From an uncultured Clostridia bacterium (GTDB lineage Bacteria; Bacillota; Clostridia; Oscillospirales; Ruminococcaceae), in contig CALLQM010000411.1 in the NCBI GenBank assembly GCA_938014855.1, positions 1-10,091 on the forward strand: a stretch of 10,091 bases of DNA. Direction: 5' to 3'. This document shows positions 1 through 5,642 of the stretch, one piece after another (positions within the stretch are counted from its first letter, which is position 1; every line of letters begins with the position of its first letter). The notes under the pieces were generated by a model. That model made no database searches, was not told where the DNA came from, and worked only from the letters and a program-made list of their open reading frames with translations. The position numbers and the translations under genes are program-made.

Positions 1-38
1 GGAACAGATTCGCCGTCTCTTCTTCCACAGCGCGGTCA
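1..38 (-). other. In-frame TGA with conserved readthrough: possible selenocysteine site (or mutation) in nrdD
   Basis: Reading the minus strand, nrdD goes ...GIIDEV, TGA (36-38), then P-R-C-G-R-R-D-G-E-S-V with no further stop to the window edge. E. coli NrdD at this place, from memory, reads TCPKCGNHD, so the TGA sits at the first Cys of the second zinc CxxC pair, giving UxxC if read as selenocysteine. A 6-bp hairpin follows: CGCTGT (27-32) pairs with ACGGCG (11-16) around a 10-nt loop that begins GG. The loop starts only 9 nt after the TGA, closer than the bacterial SECIS spacing I know, so the SECIS case is weak. UGA is not globally reassigned here, since the ferredoxin gene stops at TGA within a normal stop/start overlap. 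A Cys-to-stop point change or sequencing error explains the data equally well. Confidence 0.5.
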
Positions 39-2225
39 CACTTCGTCGATGATACCAGTATATCCGCATACGGGGTCACGGTCAACCGGATGATTCACCG
101 AACCGTAACCGATGCCGGTCTCTTTCATGCAGCGTACGACTGCTTCAAACGCCTCCAGGTTTTTGCTGGTATCGCCGTCCAGTTCCACATAACTGATATG
201 TCCTGCATTGGTAAATGCATGATAAGGCGCTTCCAATTGTATTTTTTCAAATGCATTGATGGGGTAATATACGGGAACATGGAAGGAATTGGTATAATAA
301 TCACGGTCGGTAACACCGGGGATGGAACCGAAAAGTTCGCGGTCGATTTGTACAAAACGACCGGATAGACCTTCCGCCGGGGTAGCCAGCAAAGTAAAGT
401 TAAGCCCAACTTTTTCCGATTGTTCGTCCATGCGGCGGCGCATATAGCTTATAATCTCCAGTCCAAGCTTTTGGCTTTCTTTGCTTTCGCCGTGATGTTT
501 ACCGGTAAGCGCTTTCAGCGTTTCCGCAAGACCGATGAATCCCATGCTCAGTGTCCCGTGTTTAATCACTTCTTCTACGCTGTCATCCGGTCCGAGTTTC
601 TCAGAATCCAACCATACATTTTGTCCCATCAGGAACGGATAATTGCGTCCTTTTTTAGAACATTGGATTTTAAAGCGGTGAAGAAGCTGCTCAATTACAA
701 GATCAATACGCTGATCCAGCAGTTCGTAAAACTTCTTGATATCCCCTTTGGATTGAATAGCAATGCGGGGAAGATTGACAGAAGTAAAGCTGAGGTTTCC
801 GCGTCCACAGGTTACTTCACGTGAAGGATCGTAATGGTTGCCCATAACGCGGGTACGACAACCCATGTAAGCAATTTCTGTGTTGTAATCACCGGGATGA
901 TAATACTGCAGATTATAGGGTGCATCGATAAAACTAAAGTTGGGGAACAGCCGCATCGCGGATGTTTCAATCGCTAATTTAAATAGGTCGTAGTTGGGAT
1001 CGCCAGGATTATAGTTGATTCCTTCCTTGACTTTAAAAATCTGAACAGGGAAGATGGGTGTTTCGCCGTTTCCAAGCCCTGCTTTGGTAGCCAACAGCAG
1101 ATTACGCACGACCATACGGGCTTCCGGAGAATAGTCCGTTCCATAGTTTACAGAGGAAAACGGAACCTGTGCGCCTGCACGGGAATTCATCGTATTTAAA
1201 TTATGAATGAACGCTTCCATCGCTTGATAGGTGGAACGATCAGTCTCAGCAAGAGCCGTCTCCAAAGCGTGCTTGTGCGCATCTGTGGCAACTTCAGCTG
1301 ATATCAGCTGAAAACCGTGTTTGCGCTGATGCTCCGGCAGCCATTGTACAAGATTTTTGCCAAACTCATCGGCATTTCCAATGGACGGCTTGATCGATAA
1401 GCTGTTTCTAATTTCTTTTGAGAGCGCAGTGGCATCCGAAAGTGACATATTCAGCTTATAGCAGAAATACTGTGCAAGTCCTTTAAAGTATTCTTTGATA
1501 AATGTTTTTGCAACGCCGGGCGCCATTGAATAATCAAAATTGGGAATGCTTTGGCCGCCATGCATTTCATTCTGATTCGCTTGAATTGCGATGCAGGCAA
1601 GGGCAGAATAACTAATGATGCTGTTGGGTTCTCTCAAATAACCGTGACCAGTTGAAAAACCGTTTTTAAACAGTTCGAGCAGGTCAATTTGACAGCATGT
1701 CTCGGTCAGCATATAAAAATCTTTATCATGGATATGGATATCGCCGTTGATATGCGCTTCGGCGATCTCTTTCGGAAGAATATAATGGTCGATAAAATAT
1801 TTTGATCCTTCCGATCCATATTTCAGCATGGTGCCCATGGCGGTGTCGGCGTCAATATTTGCATTTTCGCGCTTAATGTCGACGTCCTTAGCATAAGCAA
1901 AGGTTAATTCTTTATAGATATCCATCAAGTTGGCTTCCGATTGACGGATTTTTGTGTGTTCCGCACGATAAAGAATGTAGGCTTTCGCGGTTTTTGCAAA
2001 TCCAGCAGAAATGAGCGCTTCCTCAACCTTGTCCTGAACCTGTTCAACGGTCGGCACTTCTTCTTCGGAAAAACGGCCGGTCACTTGATTGGTCAGATTT
2101 GTAAGGGTGGCTGAGTCTATGGATTCGTCGACGACAGCAATACTCGCCTTACGAATCGCTTCCCGGATCTTATTAGGGTCAAACGAAACAACTTCTCCGT
2201 TTCGCTTTTTAATTTTTTCTACCAT
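36..2225 (-). CDS. nrdD: Anaerobic (class III) ribonucleoside-triphosphate reductase, C-terminal part cut by in-frame TGA and window edge
   Basis: Glycyl-radical enzyme reducing ribonucleoside triphosphates to deoxyribonucleotides under anoxia. The 729 residues seen hold an N-terminal ATP-cone (about 3-92) and the ten-stranded barrel. Compared from memory with E. coli NrdD, the motif GDIHIHD leads to a Cys pair C177/C178 matching the second active-site Cys; MGCR at 454-457 gives the thiyl-radical Cys C456; YYTNSFH (643-649) and EAPY (665-668) are conserved. The C-terminus enters the zinc-binding segment (C720), then meets TGA at 36-38. Translation past it keeps family sequence (PRCGRRDGE), so the real gene very probably runs off the left edge, where the radical Gly motif and perhaps nrdG should lie. 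The ATG at 2223-2225 opens the ATP-cone directly; its ribosome site (AAAAGATGATG) is weak. Promoter and NrdR boxes lie just upstream. Identity is certain; the true C-terminus is not. Confidence 0.95.
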   Translation of the reverse strand: MVEKIKKRNGEVVSFDPNKIREAIRKASIAVVDESIDSATLTNLTNQVTGRFSEEEVPTVEQVQDKVEEALISAGFAKTAKAYILYRAEHTKIRQSEANLMDIYKELTFAYAKDVDIKRENANIDADTAMGTMLKYGSEGSKYFIDHYILPKEIAEAHINGDIHIHDKDFYMLTETCCQIDLLELFKNGFSTGHGYLREPNSIISYSALACIAIQANQNEMHGGQSIPNFDYSMAPGVAKTFIKEYFKGLAQYFCYKLNMSLSDATALSKEIRNSLSIKPSIGNADEFGKNLVQWLPEHQRKHGFQLISAEVATDAHKHALETALAETDRSTYQAMEAFIHNLNTMNSRAGAQVPFSSVNYGTDYSPEARMVVRNLLLATKAGLGNGETPIFPVQIFKVKEGINYNPGDPNYDLFKLAIETSAMRLFPNFSFIDAPYNLQYYHPGDYNTEIAYMGCRTRVMGNHYDPSREVTCGRGNLSFTSVNLPRIAIQSKGDIKKFYELLDQRIDLVIEQLLHRFKIQCSKKGRNYPFLMGQNVWLDSEKLGPDDSVEEVIKHGTLSMGFIGLAETLKALTGKHHGESKESQKLGLEIISYMRRRMDEQSEKVGLNFTLLATPAEGLSGRFVQIDRELFGSIPGVTDRDYYTNSFHVPVYYPINAFEKIQLEAPYHAFTNAGHISYVELDGDTSKNLEAFEAVVRCMKETGIGYGSVNHPVDRDPVCGYTGIIDEV

Positions 2226-2266
2226 TCATCATCATCTTTTCTGTCTTATTATTTTGCAGTAAATCC

Positions 2267-2295
2267 ATTCTACTTTATATAGAATTCAATGTCAA
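2267..2295 (-). promoter_or_regulatory. nrdD promoter (sigma-A type)
   Basis: On the minus strand, a perfect -35 TTGACA (2290-2295) is followed after exactly 17 bp by TAGAAT (2267-2272), one mismatch from TATAAT. Transcription should begin near 2260, giving a leader of about 35 nt before the nrdD ATG at 2225. Confidence 0.85.
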
Positions 2296-2316
2296 CAGCA
2301 CAACTAGATATTGTGG
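2270..2316 (-). promoter_or_regulatory. Pair of NrdR boxes over the nrdD promoter
   Basis: Box 1 (2270-2285) reads ATTCTATATAAAGTAG on the minus strand and box 2 (2301-2316) reads CCACAATATCTAGTTG. Each matches the core CwAtATaTwG of the NrdR consensus at 9 of 10 positions. The centres (2277.5 and 2308.5) are 31 bp apart, three helical turns, as is usual for NrdR. Box 1 covers the spacer and part of the -10, and box 2 lies just upstream of the -35, so ATP/dATP-sensing NrdR should repress nrdD. No nrdR gene lies in the window. Confidence 0.8.
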
Positions 2317-2333
2317 AAATTGTTAGAAAAACA

Positions 2334-2376
2334 TGCGCCATCTTTGCCAATTATAGCCGTAATATCAGATGGTGCA
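2334..2376. repeat. Imperfect inverted repeat between nrdD promoter and gntR terminator
   Basis: TGCGCCATCT (2334-2343) and AGATGGTGCA (2367-2376) pair over 10 positions with one G-T. The 23-nt centre holds a further small dyad (ATTA/TAAT). It lies outside both the NrdR box pair and the terminator of the upstream regulator. No known role; possibly an extra operator or a remnant. Confidence 0.4.
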
Positions 2377-2390
2377 AACCCCGTTATTTT

Positions 2391-2423
2391 AAAAAATCCC
2401 TCGATTTTTGTCGAAGGATTTTT
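2391..2423 (-). terminator. Rho-independent terminator of the first gntR gene
   Basis: Just after the regulator's TAA, the arms 2391-2404 and 2411-2423 pair as AAAATCC-TCGA with TCGA-GGATTTT (one C/A mismatch) around a 6-nt loop. Read on the minus strand the hairpin ends in a run of six T. It separates the regulator from nrdD. Confidence 0.8.
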
Positions 2424-2425
2424 CG

Positions 2426-3121
2426 TTACAACCAGTTGCATTCGTCATCAGCCGAAGTAAAATAATCTGCAAACTCGGTTTCAATTCGATTGCCAAGCCG
2501 TTTAATTCCTCCATAAAGATGGCGGCGCATCATCGGCTCAATTTTTTCAAGTTCCTTATTACAGATTGCCTGCATTATTTCTACGTGTTCCTCATAGATC
2601 TCTTGAAAATTCTGAACCGCCACGATGTCCAGCATTCGAAAACGCATATAATGAACCTGCATGCGCTGAATCAAATTCCAAAGCGCTTTTTTGTTTGTAA
2701 TTTGAAACCAAATGCCATGCAGAGCAGAATCAAGCGCATAGAATTCTTCCGCATCTACTTCACCGCACAAAAGCAGCTTTTGCTGCTGCAGATTAAAGCG
2801 TATTTTTTCTAGGACAAATGCATCATATTCCTTTATAAGATCCCGAATCACCATGCTTTCCACTGCAATGCGCATATAAATTGACTGCTCAATCTGGCTG
2901 AAATCCAAAAGAGAGGCAGATGTACTTTTATAGGGAATAATCGTGAGAAGTCCGGCATCTTTTAGGCGCTGAAATGCATTTCGCACAGGAGTACGTGATG
3001 CTTGAAACCGCGAACAGATTTTACTTTCGGAAATTTTCTGCCCGGGTTTTATGGTAAGATTTAAAATTTCCTCTTTCAGCACGGAATAGATGGATTTACT
3101 GGTTGCTATATAAGCATCCAT
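2426..3121 (-). CDS. GntR-family regulator with FCD effector domain (paralogue 1)
   Basis: A 231-residue DNA-binding transcription factor of the FadR/FCD branch. The N-terminal winged helix-turn-helix spans about 9-72 (ESKICSRFQASRTPVRNAF, with the GntR hallmark SRTPVR at 42-47). A helical FCD ligand-binding domain follows; D131, H135, H179 and H201 match the Asp/three-His metal-binding pattern of FCD proteins, which usually sense small organic acids. An ungapped hand alignment with the next gene gives about 53% identity (111 of 210), so the pair arose by duplication. The ATG at 3119-3121 has a good ribosome site (AAAGGAC). It carries its own promoter and a dyad in its leader, suggesting autoregulation. 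Nearby candidate targets are the ferredoxin operon and the TRAP operon. The effector is unknown. Confidence 0.9.
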   Translation of the reverse strand: MDAYIATSKSIYSVLKEEILNLTIKPGQKISESKICSRFQASRTPVRNAFQRLKDAGLLTIIPYKSTSASLLDFSQIEQSIYMRIAVESMVIRDLIKEYDAFVLEKIRFNLQQQKLLLCGEVDAEEFYALDSALHGIWFQITNKKALWNLIQRMQVHYMRFRMLDIVAVQNFQEIYEEHVEIMQAICNKELEKIEPMMRRHLYGGIKRLGNRIETEFADYFTSADDECNWL

Positions 3122-3134
3122 ATTTGTCCTTTCC

Positions 3135-3151
3135 GGATGGAATTTTCATCC
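3135..3151. promoter_or_regulatory. 17-bp dyad in the leader of gntR paralogue 1
   Basis: GGATGGAATTTTCATCC is symmetric apart from one position pair. It lies between the predicted transcription start (about 3162) and the ribosome site, the usual place for an autorepressor operator. It could also fold as a small leader hairpin. Inference only. Confidence 0.4.
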
Positions 3152-3168
3152 AACCTATTTTTGTGTAC

Positions 3169-3197
3169 ATTTTATCATTCCAAACGCGAAATTTCAA
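3169..3197 (-). promoter_or_regulatory. Promoter of gntR paralogue 1
   Basis: On the minus strand, TTGAAA (3192-3197) and TAAAAT (3169-3174) are separated by 17 bp. Just downstream, TGTACA (3164-3169) touches the -10 and could be a regulator contact. The promoter lies between the palindrome at 3211-3248 and the gene, so this regulator can be transcribed independently of its upstream paralogue. Confidence 0.65.
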
Positions 3198-3210
3198 GTT
3201 CTGCCACACA

Positions 3211-3248
3211 AAAGACAAACAGTCCATATATATGGACTGTTTGTCTTT
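3211..3248 (-). terminator. Perfect 38-bp palindrome, probable terminator of gntR paralogue 2
   Basis: AAAGACAAACAGTCCATA, then TA, then its exact reverse complement: every base of the 38 is in the symmetry. It begins 12 bp after the stop of the upstream regulator. As RNA it makes a hairpin of about 16 bp with an AU-rich tip whose 3' arm ends in UCUUUU. The U-tract is short and mostly within the stem, so termination is plausible but not textbook. A regulator-binding dyad is the alternative. Confidence 0.55.
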
Positions 3249-3260
3249 AATAAGCAGATT

Positions 3261-3932
3261 TTATTTTCGTACAAAATAATCTTTAAATTCCGTATAAAGC
3301 CGACAGCCGAGCCGCGTGATTCCGCCGTAAAGATGCTTGGAAAGCAGGGGTTCAATTGCGGGGACATCTTTCCGCTTAATAATATCCAGTAATTCTCGGT
3401 GTTCCGAAACAATCTCTTTAAAGTTATGCACTTCTACAATATCCAGCATACGAAAACGAGAATAGTTGCTTTGAGATTTTTGAATCAGGTCCCATAAATA
3501 GGGCTTGTTGGTTTCATGAAACCAAATTTCATGCATTTGGCTGTCGATGTCATAAAAATCGCTAACTTCAAAATCACCTTCTATCAGAATTTCGGATCGA
3601 CGCACGGCATACCGTATTTTTTCTAACAGCATGGGATTGCAAATGCTCATAAAATCCCGAATCACCATGGTTTCGACCGCTACACGCTGATAAATAATCT
3701 GATTGATGATATCAAAATCCAACAATGTCACAGTGGTTCCTTTATAAGGAGTAATGTTCACCAGTCCGTTTTCCTGAAGTCGCTGAAGGACACTGCGGAT
3801 TGGAGTCCGCGAAACATGAAATCGATTACAAAGTTCACTTTCGCTGATGGAAGACCCCGGTTTGATCGCCAGATCAATGATTTCTTTTTCTAAAACTTGA
3901 TAAATTGCATCACTGCTTGTGCTTATGCTCAT
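3261..3932 (-). CDS. GntR-family regulator with FCD effector domain (paralogue 2)
   Basis: A 223-residue transcription factor with the same architecture as its neighbour. The winged HTH spans about 8-71 with the signature SRTPIR (41-46). The FCD domain carries D130, H134, H178 and H200 in the metal-binding pattern, plus the shared block FRMLDIV (160-166) and the HLYGGI-RLG segment near the end. The start at 3930-3932 is preceded by TAGGAAAG at a proper distance. It is transcribed divergently from the ferredoxin operon across about 340 bp, so that operon is its most obvious target. The DNA-recognition stretch differs from paralogue 1 at several positions (CNRFHV against CSRFQA), so the two may bind different operators. 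Ligand unknown. Confidence 0.9.
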   Translation of the reverse strand: MSISTSSDAIYQVLEKEIIDLAIKPGSSISESELCNRFHVSRTPIRSVLQRLQENGLVNITPYKGTTVTLLDFDIINQIIYQRVAVETMVIRDFMSICNPMLLEKIRYAVRRSEILIEGDFEVSDFYDIDSQMHEIWFHETNKPYLWDLIQKSQSNYSRFRMLDIVEVHNFKEIVSEHRELLDIIKRKDVPAIEPLLSKHLYGGITRLGCRLYTEFKDYFVRK

Positions 3933-3970
3933 ACCGGTGCTTTCCTACTTTCTTAAAATAGTTGAGTATT

Positions 3971-3979
3971 ATTATACCA
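3971..3979 (-). promoter_or_regulatory. Extended -10 promoter of gntR paralogue 2
   Basis: The minus strand reads TGGTATAAT, a perfect -10 (3971-3976) with the TGn extension. No convincing -35 lies 16-18 bp upstream, which is normal for extended -10 promoters. Transcription would start near 3964, about 32 nt before the ATG. Confidence 0.6.
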
Positions 3980-4271
3980 TGAAGACCATGAGAATTCTAT
4001 GACCCAATCGGAGTTTTGCTTGTATTCATTAGAAAATTTGTGTGATAAGTGCAGGAACACGGTGTGGGATATGGGTTCATTTATCAAGAATAAAGTTTTT
4101 ATACTACGCAGAAGTTCTATATAAAGAAACACAAGGTTAGATGATTGCAATCATCCGCGTGGGATTTCTTTTCTTATGAAAGAAAAGCTTGTATTTGTGA
4201 TTTGGTTACGGAGAACATCGGCTGCTTAACGTATACTGTTTGTAGATTATGGAAGGTGGTGTTATTTCATT
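3980..4271. promoter_or_regulatory. Divergent regulatory region with a 16-bp perfect palindrome (4140-4155)
   Basis: About 290 bp without a credible gene lies between the divergent regulator and ferredoxin genes. It contains the perfect palindrome GATGATTGCAATCATC (4140-4155) and weak plus-strand -10-like sequences TATACT at 4100-4105 and 4232-4237, neither with a good -35. The palindrome is a candidate operator for a GntR protein. A ribosome site GGAAGGTGG (4251-4259) precedes the ferredoxin TTG. I see no RNA gene or riboswitch. Confidence 0.4.
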
Positions 4272-4475
4272 TTGAAAACAAAACAAATTGCAGAAGTTTC
4301 GCAGGAGCAATGTGTCGCATGCGGCAGCTGTGTCACATACTGCCCAAGGCGGGCGATTCATATATATAAAGGAATGTTTGCGGTAATCGACCCATCCCTT
4401 TGTGTGGGATGCACAAGATGTAAAACCGCTTGTCCGGCATCTGTAATTCAAATGGAGGAGGTGAACAGAGGGTGA
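4272..4475 (+). CDS. Small 2[4Fe-4S] ferredoxin
   Basis: A 67-residue cytoplasmic electron carrier with two classical cluster motifs: C14-x2-C17-x2-C20-x3-C24-P and C44-x2-C47-x2-C50-x3-C54-P, the bacterial dicluster pattern. It has no signal peptide. The start is a TTG at 4272-4274; the ribosome site GGAAGGTGG ends 12 nt upstream, slightly far, and an ATT at 4269 is the only nearer in-frame alternative. The TGA stop (4473-4475) overlaps the GTG of the next gene, so the two are translationally coupled and probably work together. NapH-like membrane proteins often carry such a domain at their own C-terminus; here it is a separate protein. Its donor and acceptor are not identifiable from the sequence. 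Confidence 0.9.
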   Translation: MKTKQIAEVSQEQCVACGSCVTYCPRRAIHIYKGMFAVIDPSLCVGCTRCKTACPASVIQMEEVNRG

Positions 4476-5053
4476 AGAAAAAACGCTGGTATCAATATTT
4501 GTGGATTGCATCCGCTGTTTATCTGATTCTTGGATTTTTTAATATTTTGTTTGCATGGCTGGGACTTCTGTGCTTTTTCATTCCCTTGCTGATTTCCATT
4601 ATTGGCGGAAATAAAGCGTACTGCAACCGATATTGCGGACGCGGGCAGTTGTTTGAACTGCTGGGAAATCGGTTTAATCTATCCCGAAAAAAAGATATTC
4701 CAGCATTTTTAAGAAGTAAGTGGTTTCGTTATGGATTTTTAATTTTCTTTTTCGCTATGTTTTTTAATATGTTATACGCCACCTATCTTGTATTTGCCGG
4801 AGCATCCAGTTTAAAACAAGTTGTCACACTTCTTTGGACAATTCGGCTCCCTTGGGATTGGGCGCATACCGTACACGGTGTAGCTCCTTGGGTGGCACAG
4901 TTCTCATTTGGATTTTACAGTGTGATGCTGACTTCAACAATATTGGGGCTGGTTACCATGCTTTTGTATAAACCGCGCAGTTGGTGTGTGTATTGTCCAA
5001 TGGGTACCATGACGCAGGCAATCTGTAAAATTAAAAATAAAAATAATTATTAA
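4472..5053 (+). CDS. NapH/NosR-like iron-sulfur membrane protein (Fer4_5 type)
   Basis: A 193-residue integral membrane protein starting at GTG 4472, chosen because a perfect GGAGGAGGTGA (4454-4464) lies 7 nt upstream and the start overlaps the ferredoxin stop; reading the frame back to 4430 would only add ferredoxin-coding sequence. Four hydrophobic segments are seen at about 9-30, 31-46, 86-108 and 143-166. Cys motifs C51-x3-C55-G and C172-x2-C175-P, with C185, fall in the two positively charged, presumably cytoplasmic regions and resemble the cluster sites of NapH, NosR and related quinol- or ferredoxin-linked proteins. The outer loop carries H132 and H135. NapH's C-terminal ferredoxin domain is absent; the coupled upstream gene supplies it. 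It probably moves electrons between membrane and soluble carriers. No nitrate-reductase genes are present, so it should not be named napH. Confidence 0.8.
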   Translation: MKKKRWYQYLWIASAVYLILGFFNILFAWLGLLCFFIPLLISIIGGNKAYCNRYCGRGQLFELLGNRFNLSRKKDIPAFLRSKWFRYGFLIFFFAMFFNMLYATYLVFAGASSLKQVVTLLWTIRLPWDWAHTVHGVAPWVAQFSFGFYSVMLTSTILGLVTMLLYKPRSWCVYCPMGTMTQAICKIKNKNNY

Positions 5054-5062
5054 AATTAGTTA

Positions 5063-5103
5063 TGTGACTTGCTCACAGAAAAAGAAAATAAAAAGGGTAT
5101 AAT
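5063..5103 (+). promoter_or_regulatory. trxA promoter with a CRP/FNR/Rex-like dyad
   Basis: A perfect TATAAT (5098-5103) lacks a recognisable -35. In its place is the 15-bp dyad TGTGA-CTTGC-TCACA (5063-5077), centred about 40 bp before the expected start, the class II activator position. Half-sites match the CRP/FNR/Rex style, but the spacer is 5 rather than 6, so the binding protein is uncertain. Confidence 0.5.
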
Positions 5104-5151
5104 AAAAGCATAACAAGTAATCAATCAACTAACAATAAAGGAGACGATCTT

Positions 5152-5463
5152 ATGGCAGTGGTAACTGTAACGAAAGAAAATTTTGAGCAGGAAGTTATGA
5201 AATCACAAAAACCGGTATTGATCGATTTTTGGGCATCGTGGTGCGGACCTTGCAAAATGCTTTCGCCGGTAGTCGATGAGATAGCCCAAGAAGTAGATTC
5301 CACAAAAATTTGTAAAGTGAACATAGATGAACAGCCGGAACTTGCGGGAGCATTCCAAATCATGAGCATCCCAACGCTGGCGATGATCAAAAACGGTAAA
5401 GTAATTAAGACATCGGTAGGTGTTCAGCCGAAAGCAAAAATCCTAAAAATGATGGAAAAATAA
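5152..5463 (+). CDS. trxA: Thioredoxin
   Basis: A 103-residue cytoplasmic disulfide reductase, the normal thioredoxin length. The active site W30-C31-G32-P33-C34 is canonical. The buried Asp D25 (equivalent to E. coli D26) and the cis-proline P74 in SIPT are present. The ATG is preceded by AAGGAG (5138-5143) at a good distance. It reduces protein disulfides using electrons from the thioredoxin reductase 180 bp downstream. It has its own -10 and a terminator hairpin right after the stop, so it can be transcribed alone, although readthrough from the iron-sulfur membrane gene 98 bp upstream is possible because I see no terminator between them. Ordinary Cys-type thioredoxin, with no selenocysteine. 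Confidence 0.97.
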   Translation: MAVVTVTKENFEQEVMKSQKPVLIDFWASWCGPCKMLSPVVDEIAQEVDSTKICKVNIDEQPELAGAFQIMSIPTLAMIKNGKVIKTSVGVQPKAKILKMMEK

Positions 5464-5470
5464 AAACCCG

Positions 5471-5499
5471 ACAGACGGCGGTGAAACCGCCGTCTGTTT
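5471..5499 (+). terminator. Terminator of trxA
   Basis: ACAGACGGCGGT (5471-5482) pairs perfectly with ACCGCCGTCTGT (5486-5497) around a GAA loop, 8 nt after the trxA stop. The following U-tract is only three T, so termination may be partial and allow some readthrough into trxB. Confidence 0.7.
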
Positions 5500-5545
5500 A
5501 TCCATATTGTGTAACATGAGTATTGCATTAATTTTCCGATTATCA

Positions 5546-5574
5546 GTGACTTCTTCCCCAATTTATGGTACACT
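5546..5574 (+). promoter_or_regulatory. Candidate trxB promoter
   Basis: GTGACT (5546-5551), 17 bp, then TACACT (5569-5574) with the upstream TGG that makes an extended -10. A second TATAAT at 5614-5619 lacks a -35 and is very close to the ribosome site AAAGGAGG (5628-5635). Either could drive trxB; the first is better supported. Confidence 0.5.
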
Positions 5575-5642
5575 AAATGAAATCATTACAACAATTTGAA
5601 TTTCATGTTTATATATAATAACGCGTTAAAGGAGGCCGGAAC

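Noticed and set aside
11..32. Hairpin after the nrdD TGA as a proven bacterial SECIS element
   Set aside because: Stem of 6 bp and a 10-nt loop starting GG are suggestive, but the loop is only 9 nt from the TGA and the downstream sequence is cut off by the window edge. Kept only as weak support.
4177..4230. Short frame of 17 codons before the ferredoxin as a leader peptide
   Set aside because: It has no ribosome site, no notable composition and no adjacent attenuator structure.
4430..4471. Upstream ATG start for the NapH-like membrane protein
   Set aside because: It lies inside the ferredoxin gene without a ribosome site, whereas GTG 4472 has a near-perfect one 7 nt upstream.
4473..4475. 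Genome-wide reassignment of UGA as explanation of the nrdD TGA
   Set aside because: The ferredoxin gene ends with TGA in a normal stop/start overlap, and reading through it gives no ferredoxin-like sequence. The other complete genes here end in TAA.
4206..4511. Opposite-strand frame over the ferredoxin
   Set aside because: The plus-strand gene has two intact 4Fe-4S motifs and coupling to the next gene; the reverse frame has nothing recognisable.
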